A stretch of DNA of 64,000 nt from Acidulodesulfobacterium_A sp049965795 (lineage in GTDB: Bacteria > SZUA-79 > Acidulodesulfobacterales > Acidulodesulfobacteraceae): contig JBMFVW010000003.1 in assembly GCA_049965795.1 (NCBI GenBank), positions 40,070 through 104,069 of the forward strand, given 5' to 3'. The number at the start of each line of letters is the position of its first letter. Positions within the stretch are counted from its first letter, which is position 1. Below, piece after piece: positions 8,932-17,271 of the stretch. The notes beneath the pieces are model-generated. The model was not told the DNA's origin. It searched no databases and saw only the letters and a list, made by a program, of their open reading frames with translations. Made by a program: the position numbers and the translations under genes.

Positions 8932-10476
8932 ATGGTAGAAAAATCCCACAAAAGTTATAAATGGATAGTTCTTGCTCTTGTCGTAGTATCTTCGTTTATG
9001 GCTATACTCGACGTTAATATCGTAACGGTCGGAATTCCAAAAATGATGTCGCATTTCGGCATAAACGTTACCGATGCCGAATGGGTCATGATAGCTTATA
9101 CGATAGCCTATTCGATAGTAATTCTTCCTATGGCGTATGTAAGAAGAAGGTGGGGCATAAAATATCCGTTTATTATATCCATAATTGTTTTTGTAATAGG
9201 TTCTGCATTATGCGGTTTGTCGCCGTCTTTCAGCTATCTCGTTATTTTTAGGGTAATCCAGGCTATAGGCGGTGCAGGACTAACGCCGACCGGATTAACC
9301 CTGCTTGCGGAAGTTTTTCCTCCGGACGAAAGAGGCGAAGCTATGGGAATATGGTCTATCGGAGCAATGCTTGCTCCGGCGGTAGGTCCCGCTTTGGGAG
9401 GATATCTCGTAGATTACGTAGATTGGAGATGGATATTTTACGTTAACGTGCCTATAGGAATTATTTCTGTTTTAGGCGCAATAACTATCCTTACTCAAGA
9501 TATACCGGTAAAAAAATATATTAAAAAATTTGATTTTCTCGGTTTTTTATTTATGTCTTTATCTATGGCTTCCTTATTATATGCTCTTAACGAAGGGCAG
9601 ACGCTCGGATGGCACGCGCCTATAATAATTCAGTCGGAAGTAATAAGCGGTTTTTCGTGCGTGTTTTTTGTAGTAACCGAATTATTCGTCGAAACCCCTC
9701 TTCTCAATTTGGATATTTTTAGAAATTATAATTTTGTTATTGCATTTATAGTCAATATGGTCAGAGCGGTAGGAATTTTCGGAGCGATGTTTCTATTGCC
9801 GCTTTTCATAGAAAACGTTATGAACTATAATGCAATGCATGCCGGCATTCTTATGGCTCCTACGGCGATTGCCGTAGCCTTGGTATCTCCTTTTTCGGGA
9901 AAGATATCCGACAGGATAGGACCGAGGTATCCGTTATTTGCCGGACTATTAATAGTTGCATATTCTATGTTTCTGTTCGATAATCTTTCATTAAATACAA
10001 GCGTTTACGACATAATCGTAAATCAACTTATAAGAGGCGTAGGTATCGGACTTTTGAACGCCCCCGTAATGAGCGCCGCTTTAAATTCCGTGAAAAAAGA
10101 GCTTATACCTGAAGCGTCTGGATTAATACCGGTCTCCCTGCAGGTCGGTGCTTCTTTCGGAATTGCTTATATAGGCAATGAATTAGTCGTCAGGCAGACC
10201 TATCATTTAAATCAGTATGCAAGAGATATAAAATACAATTCAAGCGCCTATAACAACGTAATGCATTTTATTAACGGAGATTTAGTTTCAAAAGCTTCCG
10301 GTTATTTTAGGCCAGGCACTATTTACCCTAGTCCTGCGCAAGGATTTTTTGACGAAATTATTCAGATGCTGGCTTCCGTGGCTTCTTACGGAGATTCTTT
10401 CGCAATATTAGGATATATAACTCTCGGCGGGGCATTAGTCGCTTTTTTTATTAAAAATAAAAGGTATAATAAATAA
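8932..10476 (+). CDS. MFS drug exporter, DHA2 (EmrB/QacA) type, 14 membrane segments
   Basis: A proton-driven inner-membrane exporter. The 514 residues contain about 14 hydrophobic segments. Family motifs include FMAILDVNIVTVGIPKM in the first segment (the LDxTIVNVALP-type motif of DHA2 transporters), RVIQAIGGAGLTPTG and the motif-C-like GPALGGYLVDYVDWRWIFYVNVPIG. It is co-transcribed with the TetR regulator upstream, which is the usual arrangement for an inducible efflux pump. No membrane-fusion or outer-membrane partner gene is next to it. The exported compound is unknown. Confidence 0.9.
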   Translation: MVEKSHKSYKWIVLALVVVSSFMAILDVNIVTVGIPKMMSHFGINVTDAEWVMIAYTIAYSIVILPMAYVRRRWGIKYPFIISIIVFVIGSALCGLSPSFSYLVIFRVIQAIGGAGLTPTGLTLLAEVFPPDERGEAMGIWSIGAMLAPAVGPALGGYLVDYVDWRWIFYVNVPIGIISVLGAITILTQDIPVKKYIKKFDFLGFLFMSLSMASLLYALNEGQTLGWHAPIIIQSEVISGFSCVFFVVTELFVETPLLNLDIFRNYNFVIAFIVNMVRAVGIFGAMFLLPLFIENVMNYNAMHAGILMAPTAIAVALVSPFSGKISDRIGPRYPLFAGLLIVAYSMFLFDNLSLNTSVYDIIVNQLIRGVGIGLLNAPVMSAALNSVKKELIPEASGLIPVSLQVGASFGIAYIGNELVVRQTYHLNQYARDIKYNSSAYNNVMHFINGDLVSKASGYFRPGTIYPSPAQGFFDEIIQMLASVASYGDSFAILGYITLGGALVAFFIKNKRYNK

Positions 10477-10525
10477 TGCAGTGGCAGGATTAAATTATGG
10501 CACGCCACAAATTAGAAAAAAAATT

Positions 10526-11896
10526 ATGGAAGACATACAAAAAGACCAATTGATTTTTACAGTTTCCGAATTTTCTCGGCTTATTAAAACGACCCTTGAA
10601 GATAATTTTTACAATATAAGGGTTAAAGGAGAGATCTCGGGTTTAAAAACTAATTATTCTTCGGGTTATTACTTTGATATAAAAGACGAATTCGCCAAAT
10701 TAAAATGCATAATATTTAAAAGCGATCTCCGTAAAATAAGATGCGAATTAAAAGAAGGTATGTCCGTAACGGTTTACGGCAGGTTAAACCTTTATGAACC
10801 AAGAGGTGAATACAGTTTTATAGTTTCTGAAATAGAACCTTTCGGTTACGGCGAGCTTTACGTAATGTTCGAGCGTTTAAAAGAAAAGCTGAAAAAAGAA
10901 GGACTTTTTGACGAATCAAGAAAAAGGACGATGCCGTTTTTACCGGAAAGGATAGGCATAGTTACTTCAAGGAGCGGCGCCGTCCTTCACGACATGGTAA
11001 AAATTATTACGTCGAGATTTGAAAATGCATCTATAATTTTTGTAAACGCCTCCGTGCAAGGATTAAACGCCGCTGCAGAAATAGCCGGCGCTATCGAACT
11101 ATTAAACAAATACAGCGAACGCGAAAGAAAAATAGACGTAATAATAGTCGGAAGAGGCGGCGGCAGCATAGAGGACTTGTGGGCGTTCAACGAAGAAATT
11201 ACCGCAAGGGCTATTTATAACTCTAAAATTCCGGTTATCAGTGCCGTAGGACATGAAACCGATTTTACTATAGCCGATTTCGTCGCCGACAGGCGCGCTT
11301 CCACACCGTCTAATGCCGCTGAAATGTCGGTTCCCGTAAAGTCGGAACTTGCAAGAGAGGTAGAGTCTTTAAATGCCCGTTTGCAATCGGCGGTTTATAA
11401 AATTATCTCAAACAAAAAAAATTCTATTTCTCATTTAATTCAAAATATTGAAAGAGTTTCCCCGCAAAGGATAATCGAAAACAAAAAAATTCGTATTAAC
11501 GATCTTGTAGAAAATATGCATGAATTAGTTGCAGGGAAAATTAATTTATTAAATATTAATATTTCGCACCTAAGAACAAGGCTTTTTCTTAAGAATCCGT
11601 TGAATATTCTTAAAGAACGCAGGCTTCATATAAACGGGTTATCGGAAAAACTTGAAAAAACAGCTCTCTCAAAAATTGTAAACTACAGGAATATAATAAA
11701 TACTGAAAAAAAAGCCCTAAACTCATTAAGTCCCTACAACGTTTTAAAAAGAGGATATTCTATAACCTTTAGCGAGCAAAATACCGTGGTTTCTTCTGTA
11801 TCACAAGTTAAAGAAAACGAAAATCTAATACTGCTTTTAAGCGACGGAAGATTGAAAGCACAAGTCCTATCTATTGCGGAAAATGTGTCAGATTAA
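10526..11896 (+). CDS. xseA: exodeoxyribonuclease VII large subunit
   Basis: The large subunit of the single-strand-specific nuclease ExoVII. An OB-fold (about 8-100, FTVSEFSRLIKTTLEDNF), the catalytic domain (about 120-300, with GIVTSRSGAVLHDM, IIVGRGGGSIEDLWAFNEE and SAVGHETDFTIADFVADRRASTPS) and a C-terminal coiled coil are all visible. I use the ATG at 10526 (456 residues, MEDIQKDQLIFTVSEFSRLI) over a GTG at 10481, because the extra 15 codons come from a fragment like the GCAGGATTAA repeat and do not match the family. The small subunit xseB does not follow. The final codons (ENVSD) overlap a degenerate copy of repeat family 1. Confidence 0.95.
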   Translation: MEDIQKDQLIFTVSEFSRLIKTTLEDNFYNIRVKGEISGLKTNYSSGYYFDIKDEFAKLKCIIFKSDLRKIRCELKEGMSVTVYGRLNLYEPRGEYSFIVSEIEPFGYGELYVMFERLKEKLKKEGLFDESRKRTMPFLPERIGIVTSRSGAVLHDMVKIITSRFENASIIFVNASVQGLNAAAEIAGAIELLNKYSERERKIDVIIVGRGGGSIEDLWAFNEEITARAIYNSKIPVISAVGHETDFTIADFVADRRASTPSNAAEMSVPVKSELAREVESLNARLQSAVYKIISNKKNSISHLIQNIERVSPQRIIENKKIRINDLVENMHELVAGKINLLNINISHLRTRLFLKNPLNILKERRLHINGLSEKLEKTALSKIVNYRNIINTEKKALNSLSPYNVLKRGYSITFSEQNTVVSSVSQVKENENLILLLSDGRLKAQVLSIAENVSD

Positions 11897-11900
11897 TTTT
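11879..11900. repeat. degenerate repeat family 1 core at the xseA stop
   Basis: GGAAAATGTGTCAGATTAAT followed by TT is close to the family core GGAAAAGGTGTCAGATT. It supplies the last five codons and the TAA of xseA. Confidence 0.5.
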
Positions 11901-11960
11901 AAGCAAGCCCTTTTCTGGTCAATCTCCTATTTCTTATTTTTTTACTTGACTTTTACTTTT

Positions 11961-11984
11961 CGTTATATCATAATAGACCTAACA
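11961..11984. promoter_or_regulatory. ModE-like operator 1 (upstream of truncated modA)
   Basis: A 24-base site of the form CGTTATAT-N8-ACCTAACA, matching the arm and spacing pattern CGTTATRT-N8-AYATAACG shared by four sites in this locus and close to the known molybdate-responsive ModE operator pattern of enterobacteria. Spacer core ATAATA is identical to site B at 17272. Confidence 0.65.
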
Positions 11985-12051
11985 ATTTTTCACATATTAT
12001 AATCATAAAAATAATTTATGCAGGTTTAAAAAAAGTTATTTTTTTATTTAT

Positions 12052-12075
12052 CATTATATCAATTAAGATATAGCG
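12052..12075. promoter_or_regulatory. ModE-like operator 2 (upstream of truncated modA)
   Basis: A second 24-base site, CATTATAT-N8-ATATAGCG, 91 bases from operator 1 and on the same side of the modA fragment. Both arms fit the common pattern with two differences. Confidence 0.6.
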
Positions 12076-12137
12076 AAAAAAAACTTTATATATAAATAGA
12101 ACTAAAATAAACCTAAGCAGAAAAGGACTTATTCTTT

Positions 12138-12172
12138 AAGATGCTGGATACCGGCGAAAGCATCCAGAATCG
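12138..12172. repeat. hairpin repeat at the modA fragment junction
   Basis: GATGCTGGAT and ATCCAGAATC pair as a stem with one mismatch around a CCGGCGAAAGC-containing loop. This sort of GGATxCCGGCGAAAGCATCC element is a dispersed repeat type in many genomes. It lies exactly where similarity to the intact modA begins, so it may mark the break point. Confidence 0.5.
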
Positions 12173-12175
12173 TAC

Positions 12176-12466
12176 ATGGGTAATCTTTCGTATTATTTGG
12201 ACGCTGCCCTTGTTATGCCTATTTTAGCTTCGGGAAATACCGATTTAGGAATATTATATACTTCTCAGCTTTTGGAACTTCAAAAAACCGGAGCTAAAAT
12301 TAATATAATAAAAATTCCGGCTAAATATAATACCCATGCAAAATTTACGGTCTCTATACTTAATCAGTCGAAGCATAAGACCTTAGATAAAGATTTTGAA
12401 AAACTTTTGTTTTCAAGCAGAGGGGAAAAAATACTCAAATATTGGGGTTTTACTCCTGCAAAATAA
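12176..12466 (+). pseudogene. truncated modA: C-terminal part of a molybdate-binding protein
   Basis: The 96-residue reading frame matches only the C-terminal third of the intact ModA encoded at 15228-16049; by eye about 72 of 88 aligned residues are identical (LDAALVMP through KYWGFTPA). The signal peptide and the first lobe, including the N-terminal anion-binding residues, are missing, so it cannot be a working binding protein. It is on the opposite strand to the intact gene and has its own pair of ModE-like sites upstream, so it looks like the remnant of a duplicated mod promoter-gene unit. A hairpin repeat lies at the break. A short expressed peptide cannot be excluded. Confidence 0.8.
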
Positions 12467-12515
12467 TAAAAAACATAGTTTAAAAATGATGGATATTTGA
12501 CATACTGCGATATTG

Positions 12516-12562
12516 AAAAGGCTTAAGGATAGGGATTTGCTTCTCTTCTTAAGCCTTTTTTC
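12516..12562 (+). terminator. Rho-independent terminator after the modA fragment
   Basis: AAAAGGCTTAAG (12516-12527) pairs with CTTAAGCCTTTT (12548-12559), followed by further T residues. The stem is perfect over 12 bases. It ends the + strand unit of the modA fragment. Confidence 0.75.
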
Positions 12563-12612
12563 TTGTAATTGACTTTTTCATGTCTTTTCCTACTATTTTA
12601 TCTGTGTAAATT

Positions 12613-12712
12613 NNNNNNNNNNNNNNNNNNNNNNNNNNNNNNNNNNNNNNNNNNNNNNNNNNNNNNNNNNNNNNNNNNNNNNNNNNNNNNNNNNNNNNNN
12701 NNNNNNNNNNNN
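12613..12712. other. assembly gap of exactly 100 N
   Basis: The 16 bases before the gap (TTTATCTGTGTAAATT, 12597-12612) are repeated exactly after it (12713-12728). The gap size is a placeholder and the two contig ends may simply overlap. Confidence 0.9.
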
Positions 12713-12726
12713 TTTATCTGTGTAAA

Positions 12727-13959
12727 TTAAATTAATGCAGGTATTTCATTTTTATAGTTATTTTTTTTCTTTATAAGATGAATAGAAGATTTTTTAAGCG
12801 AGATATTGACAGTTTTTCCTTCATAAAGGTCCATTACCTCATAAGCGTGAAAAGGTATCAATATTTTAAATTTAATATTTTCTTTTGATTCTACTATTAT
12901 TTCCATCATTCTTGAAGTAAAAATTGAAGAAACTATTTTGCCGGTAAAGCGGTTTTCTTTTACTCCAGCCGACATGCCGCGGTCTTCTCTTAAAATCATT
13001 ATATCCTCAGGTCTTATAGCCAGATAAACGTGCTCGCCAGTTTCAAAATTGCCGTTAAAGTCGGCTTCTATAATAATTTCTGAACCTATTTTATTATTAT
13101 AATCGTCGTTACTGCTTATTTTATTATCATCCTCCTTTTTTCTTGCATCTTGTACTTTAATTTTTATTAAGTTGCCGTTTGGCTTTATTTCAGATACTAC
13201 GCCTTCCAATATGTTTTCCGTTCCGATAAGAAAAGCTGTATCTATTGAAGAGGGTTTTTTTAAAACGTCTTTGGGGCATCCGGAATCTTGGATTTTACCA
13301 TCGTTCAATATGAACATCTTATCGGATAAATTCATAACGTCTTCTATGTCGTGGGTTACAAGCAATATAGAGACGCCAAGCTCTTTGTTGATATCTTTTA
13401 TTAATTTTCTTACTTTTACTTTTGAAATTATGTCGAGATTAGAAAACGGTTCATCCATAAGAATTATGTCGGGGTTAACCATTAAAGCCCTTGCCAAAGA
13501 AACTCGCTGCGCCTGTCCCATGCTAATTTCATACGGATACCTTTTTTCGAGGCCTGTTATTCCAAGCAGTTCCATTATTTCTTGGGGCGAATAGAATTTA
13601 TTGTTTCTATCTACACCCCTTTTGGCATATTCAGTGTTTTTGTTGCTTTTATTTAATTTTACAGCGAATTTTATATTCTCGATTACGTTCATATTTGGAA
13701 ACAATAGCGGTTCGTCCATTACTAGGGGGGTGTGCCTTTTGTATGATTCCGTATCGTTTATAATTTTCCCCTTGATAATAACGTTGCCCTCGTCCTGTTT
13801 TAATATCCCGCAAATAATTTTTAAAACCGTGCTTTTGCCTTCTCCGGAAAAGCCGAAAATAGAAGAAATTTCGCCTTTTTTTATTTCTAAATTTACTCCG
13901 TCCAGCACTTTTTTATCGGAGAAAGATTTTCTTAAGTTTTTTATTTCTAAAAGTTTCAT
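12727..13959 (-). CDS. modC: molybdate ABC transporter ATP-binding protein
   Basis: The ATPase of a molybdate importer. Walker A GFSGEGKST (36-44), a signature reading ISMGQAQRVSLARAL in place of LSGGQ, and Walker B IILMDEPFSNLD are visible, followed by a C-terminal TOBE-type regulatory region from about residue 235 (IRPEDIMIL). At 410 residues it is longer than the usual 350; extra length comes from an insertion in the helical domain (about 113-125) and a charged, Asn/Asp-rich stretch near 270-290. Start is the ATG 70 bases after modB. The stop lies just beyond the assembly gap. modA and modB upstream support molybdate; tungstate or sulfate cannot be excluded by sequence alone. Confidence 0.88.
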   Translation of the reverse strand: MKLLEIKNLRKSFSDKKVLDGVNLEIKKGEISSIFGFSGEGKSTVLKIICGILKQDEGNVIIKGKIINDTESYKRHTPLVMDEPLLFPNMNVIENIKFAVKLNKSNKNTEYAKRGVDRNNKFYSPQEIMELLGITGLEKRYPYEISMGQAQRVSLARALMVNPDIILMDEPFSNLDIISKVKVRKLIKDINKELGVSILLVTHDIEDVMNLSDKMFILNDGKIQDSGCPKDVLKKPSSIDTAFLIGTENILEGVVSEIKPNGNLIKIKVQDARKKEDDNKISSNDDYNNKIGSEIIIEADFNGNFETGEHVYLAIRPEDIMILREDRGMSAGVKENRFTGKIVSSIFTSRMMEIIVESKENIKFKILIPFHAYEVMDLYEGKTVNISLKKSSIHLIKKKNNYKNEIPALI

Positions 13960-14029
13960 TATAATTAATAATTTATTATTTAAAATATTATCCGTTATTT
14001 ATTATAAGTTTATCGGCGCATTATAAATT

Positions 14030-14842
14030 TTATCTATTACTGCTTTTTATGCTTGTTTTATAATTAAAATATTTAAAAATCCCGAGCGAAAAAAACGATA
14101 TTATCATTAAAATAGATGCTATGGCTATAGCAGCGGGATAGTTTCCATAGCTTGTTTTAACGAATACTTCTATCGGCGCAGTTTCCGTTATTCCCGGTAT
14201 GACGCCTGAAACCATCTGCGTTGCAGCATATTCCCCAATAGACCTGGACCAGCTCATAGCCAGCCCTGCGATAATTCCGTTATAAGCAAGAGGAATAATT
14301 ATTTTAAAAAGGATATCAAATGAAGATGCGCCTAAAGTTTTGCTTAAATCGATCATTTTTCTGTTTATTGAATCGAAAGAAGTCTTTACAATATTTACAA
14401 AAAAAGGAAAAGATATAATCAGCTGAACCAGTACGATTCCCTGAGGCGTAAAAACAAATTTTATTCCCCTGTCTATAAAAAATTTACCTATAGGATTTAA
14501 AGAGCCCATTGTTATTAAGACGGCAAATCCGATAACTAACGGGGAAGTGGTAAGCGGAAGGGTAGAAATTACATCCAGCAAAAACGAAATTTTACTTTTT
14601 TTAAAAGAGAGGATGTACGCAACCGGAATTCCTATAATTAAATTTACCAATATAACTATAAAAGAAAGTTTAAAACTAAGGAATATAGATCTCCATAATC
14701 CTGCGTCTTTTAATTCTTGCAAGAAAAGATGGAGCGACGTCTGGAAGAATATTCCTGACAGAAGAAGTATCAGCGTCGTAAAAAATAGGAAAGAAATAAT
14801 ATAAACTATTATATCGAATATTCTGTTTTTATTTAAATGCAT
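14030..14842 (-). CDS. modB: molybdate ABC transporter permease
   Basis: The inner-membrane channel of the molybdate importer. The 270-residue protein has about six membrane segments and the cytoplasmic coupling motif of binding-protein-dependent permeases, seen as LSKTLGASSFDILFKIIIPLAYNGIIAG (about 185-212). The family-typical SWSRSIGEYAATQMVSG follows. It lies between modA (385 bases upstream, the gap filled with repeats) and modC (70 bases downstream). Confidence 0.92.
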   Translation of the reverse strand: MHLNKNRIFDIIVYIISFLFFTTLILLLSGIFFQTSLHLFLQELKDAGLWRSIFLSFKLSFIVILVNLIIGIPVAYILSFKKSKISFLLDVISTLPLTTSPLVIGFAVLITMGSLNPIGKFFIDRGIKFVFTPQGIVLVQLIISFPFFVNIVKTSFDSINRKMIDLSKTLGASSFDILFKIIIPLAYNGIIAGLAMSWSRSIGEYAATQMVSGVIPGITETAPIEVFVKTSYGNYPAAIAIASILMIISFFSLGIFKYFNYKTSIKSSNR

Positions 14843-14913
14843 ATCCAGTGCTTAATAATCCTGCATAAAAAATATTTATAAATTTGTTTAGCGTATTAGG
14901 CAAAGTATGTGAG

Positions 14914-15044
14914 AAAAGGTGTCAGATTTTATTTTTTGCATGTGAAATAGTTCAATTAATTAAAAAATATCTGCAAATGTCCAATTTGTTACCGGAACAG
15001 AATTGTAAATTCTGTTCCGGTATTTAAATAATCCGACACCTTTT
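14914..15044. repeat. dispersed repeat family 1, both arms
   Basis: Left arm AAAAGGTGTCAGATTTTA (from 14914) and right arm AATAATCCGACACCTTTT (15027-15044) are inverted copies. Between them ACCGGAACAGAATT (14991-15004) and AATTCTGTTCCGGT (15008-15021) form a perfect 14-bp stem with a three-base loop. Confidence 0.75.
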
Positions 15045-15105
15045 ACGTTATTTTTATTAACGGTATCTTAATTATTTTATAATATATGAAGTATTAATGA
15101 AACCG

Positions 15106-15220
15106 AAAATTGCTGATAGAAAAATTGTAAAGTTTAAAATTCAATTAAGTAAGCGTTTGAGTCCTTTCCATTAGTAATTAACTTATTGTATTTAGTTTTA
15201 CAATATCAGTCAGCAATTTT
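15106..15220. repeat. dispersed repeat family 2, inverted pair
   Basis: AAAATTGCTGATAGAAAAATTG (from 15106) and CAATATCAGTCAGCAATTTT (to 15220) are imperfect terminal inverted arms of a 115-base element without coding content, similar in layout to a small non-autonomous transposable element. Confidence 0.6.
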
Positions 15221-15227
15221 AAGTATT

Positions 15228-16049
15228 TTAAAAACTGGCTGGCGTAAATCCCCAATATTTTAATATTTTTTTTCCTTTTTGAGAAAAAAGAAGTTTTATA
15301 AAGTCTTTGTCAAGAGATTTATGTTTTGACTGATTCAAAAAAGAAGCCGTAAATTTTGCTTTAGTGTTATATTTTTTTGGAATAGCGATAATATTAATTT
15401 TTGCCCCGCTTCTTTTAAGTTCGAGAAGTTGTGAAGCATAGAGTATTCCCAAATCGGTATTCCCGCTTTCGAGTACAGGCATAACAAGCGCGGCATCAAG
15501 CAAGTGATTGGCATGATTTGTTATTTTATTAAATGCTCCAGGATAATATTTATTTATTTCTTTAAACATTTTCCAAGTATAATCGCCTGCAGGGTCGGAA
15601 TGCGGGCTTGATGTAGTCAAAGAAACTTTAGGATCCATAAGTTTTTGTATTAAATTGGAAGAGTTAACGTTTGCCGGATTGTTATAGGGCGTTGCTGCAG
15701 CCAAATAATCATATGCAAAAACTCTGTAAAATTTCAAAAAGCCTTTTCTTTTAAGTTGTCTTTGAAATTTTCCGTTTGCGGAAAGAAAAATATCGCATGG
15801 CGCACCTTCTTCTATATCGCCTTTTAAGACTCCTGCACCAAGAAAGTCGTAATCTATTTTAACCCCAGGATGTTCTTTTTTGAATATTTTACCAATTTCA
15901 ATTATGGGCTTGGGAAGAGCATCGGCTGCCATAATTTTAAGCGTTACAGCATTCGCCGAAAAATTATCTGCAATAATTGCAATATTTAAGAATAAGAAAA
16001 TTAAGAATAATCCAGTCAAAAAAATCGTTGGATATTTATTTTTTTTCAT
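15228..16049 (-). CDS. modA: molybdate-binding periplasmic protein
   Basis: The substrate-binding protein of the ModABC importer. A 273-residue protein with an N-terminal hydrophobic signal segment (about 12-32) followed by VTLKIMAADALPKPIIEIGKIF and DYDFLGAGVLKGDIEEGAPCDIFLSA, which matches the ModA/Wtp class of anion-binding proteins (conserved AA/SxxL start and a GAPxDIF motif). The C-terminal GNTDLGILYASQLLEL is the second-lobe ligand region. A second, truncated copy lies at 12176-12466. It is 113 bases downstream of the porin gene and shares its promoter. Molybdate is the best call from gene context and ModE-like operators. Confidence 0.88.
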   Translation of the reverse strand: MKKNKYPTIFLTGLFLIFLFLNIAIIADNFSANAVTLKIMAADALPKPIIEIGKIFKKEHPGVKIDYDFLGAGVLKGDIEEGAPCDIFLSANGKFQRQLKRKGFLKFYRVFAYDYLAAATPYNNPANVNSSNLIQKLMDPKVSLTTSSPHSDPAGDYTWKMFKEINKYYPGAFNKITNHANHLLDAALVMPVLESGNTDLGILYASQLLELKRSGAKINIIAIPKKYNTKAKFTASFLNQSKHKSLDKDFIKLLFSQKGKKILKYWGFTPASF

Positions 16050-16127
16050 TTAAAACCTCCGTAAAATTTTTTATGTATTATTATAATCTTTTTTTAAATA
16101 TTTTACTTAGCCTGCAAAGAAGTGGAT

Positions 16128-16151
16128 AAATATTTTCTATTGCAGGATTAA
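16128..16151. repeat. repeat family 1 outer arm
   Basis: A 24-base sequence ending CTATTGCAGGATTAA that is the exact reverse complement of 25861-25884. It lies between the porin and modA genes. Confidence 0.8.
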
Positions 16152-16162
16152 AAATATTTTGT

Positions 16163-17173
16163 TTAAAATGATGCTATAATATCTACCATGCCGTAATATC
16201 CGTCTGGTCCGTTGTCTCCATGAAGATCTTTCAGCACCCTTCCGTCAATTTGAAAAGTCGGTGTAAAATGATAGTCTATTCCGAATCCGCTAATTACGTC
16301 TTTATAGCCGTTGTTTATAAGACCGTAATTATTAATCGTACCGTGAGAGCTATTAATATAGCCATAATTATTAAACTGTTTAATGTATGCAGATTCGTTA
16401 TAAAGATCTAATTTCGGCGTAATAAAATAATTTAGATACGTATCGAGAAATATATTATTTCCTGGATCGGTGTAGCTTGCAGGTTCGGCTACGTTTATGG
16501 TGGAATGTCCCTCGTTTTTGCTGTAACCTAATGCGTAATCAAATGCTACAGACTGTTGTACAGGCAGTTTATATGTAATTTGACCTGTAATAGTAGGCAT
16601 TATCTGCCATTCATCGCCGCCTATATTAACGGAAGAATCGGGATTCCATTGTCCTGTTGGCATAGTAATACTTATCTGAGGGAAAAAATTGAAGTTTATA
16701 TTGCCGTAAGAATAGTTTTTGCTGAAAATTCCGTAAAAAAATAATATATCTCCGAGACCTCCACTTGAATTAGAGAAATTAGAGGGTTGAGAAGACGGTT
16801 GATTTGCTACCGTAATATTATTGGCGGCACTTCCTAAAGGCGTAACTACTTCAAAAAAATTTGTAATCCCTAAAATATTTTTTGTCCATATAAATTCCGG
16901 CAGTAAAACAAACTTATCTGTCTGAGCAGAATTATTTTCAACTGCTCCAGTGTTTGTAAAATGCGATCCGAATGTCTGATACGTTAATCCTTGAAATGTA
17001 ATAAATTTATTCGGAGGAGTTATTCCAAAAGCCGTAGGTCCCTTAAAAAAGAAATTGTTGCCGGAACCGTCCGGTCCGGCAAAAACTTTTTTAATAGGCA
17101 GAAAATAATAAAATAACACTAAAAAAGCAAAAATTAGCAAGATGGCTTGAAATCTGATTTTGTTTTTTTTCAT
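16163..17173 (-). CDS. outer-membrane beta-barrel porin, phenol-MetA-degradation-like, first gene of the mod operon
   Basis: A 336-residue exported protein: signal peptide about 1-32 ending KKVFA, then alternating beta strands rich in Gly, Asn and aromatic residues and a C-terminal residue Phe, as in outer-membrane barrels. The TPxNKFITFQGLTYQTFG start and GGLGDILFFYGIF middle recall the MetA-pathway/SphA-like transporter family (COG4313 type). It has a strong AAGGAG ribosome binding site and is first in a run with modA-modB-modC behind two ModE-like sites. The inference is that it helps molybdate or another oxyanion cross the outer membrane. The family match is moderate and the substrate is not shown. 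Confidence 0.7.
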   Translation of the reverse strand: MKKNKIRFQAILLIFAFLVLFYYFLPIKKVFAGPDGSGNNFFFKGPTAFGITPPNKFITFQGLTYQTFGSHFTNTGAVENNSAQTDKFVLLPEFIWTKNILGITNFFEVVTPLGSAANNITVANQPSSQPSNFSNSSGGLGDILFFYGIFSKNYSYGNINFNFFPQISITMPTGQWNPDSSVNIGGDEWQIMPTITGQITYKLPVQQSVAFDYALGYSKNEGHSTINVAEPASYTDPGNNIFLDTYLNYFITPKLDLYNESAYIKQFNNYGYINSSHGTINNYGLINNGYKDVISGFGIDYHFTPTFQIDGRVLKDLHGDNGPDGYYGMVDIIASF

Positions 17174-17216
17174 CGTTTTTTCTCCTTATTTGATATTTGG
17201 TGAATTTGATTATTAT

Positions 17217-17240
17217 GTTTATATCTATTTTGACATAACG
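17217..17240. promoter_or_regulatory. ModE-like operator A (porin-modABC promoter, near +1)
   Basis: On the - strand it reads CGTTATGT-N8-ATATAAAC. A TATAAT -10 box (- strand, 17249-17254) lies just upstream, so the site would cover the transcription start and the first transcribed bases, a repressing position. Confidence 0.72.
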
Positions 17241-17271
17241 ATTTTTAGATTATAATTTTAGGAAAAATTTT

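Larger units (their letters stand above)
14843..15227. other. modB-modA intergenic region built from repeats
   Basis: No gene is seen in these 385 bases. They hold a copy of repeat family 1 (14914-15044, with an inner 14-bp perfect hairpin at 14991-15021) and an inverted pair of repeat family 2 (15106-15220). Because both lie inside the porin-modABC transcription unit, they could lower modBC expression relative to modA by forming hairpins in the mRNA. Confidence 0.75.

Noticed and set aside
10481..10525. Upstream GTG start for xseA
   Set aside because: The extra 15 codons derive from a repeat-like GCAGGATTAA region and do not match the family N-terminus.
13172..14026. Long + strand open reading frames opposite modC
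   Set aside because: They are antisense shadows of the ABC ATPase gene with no ribosome binding site or family match.
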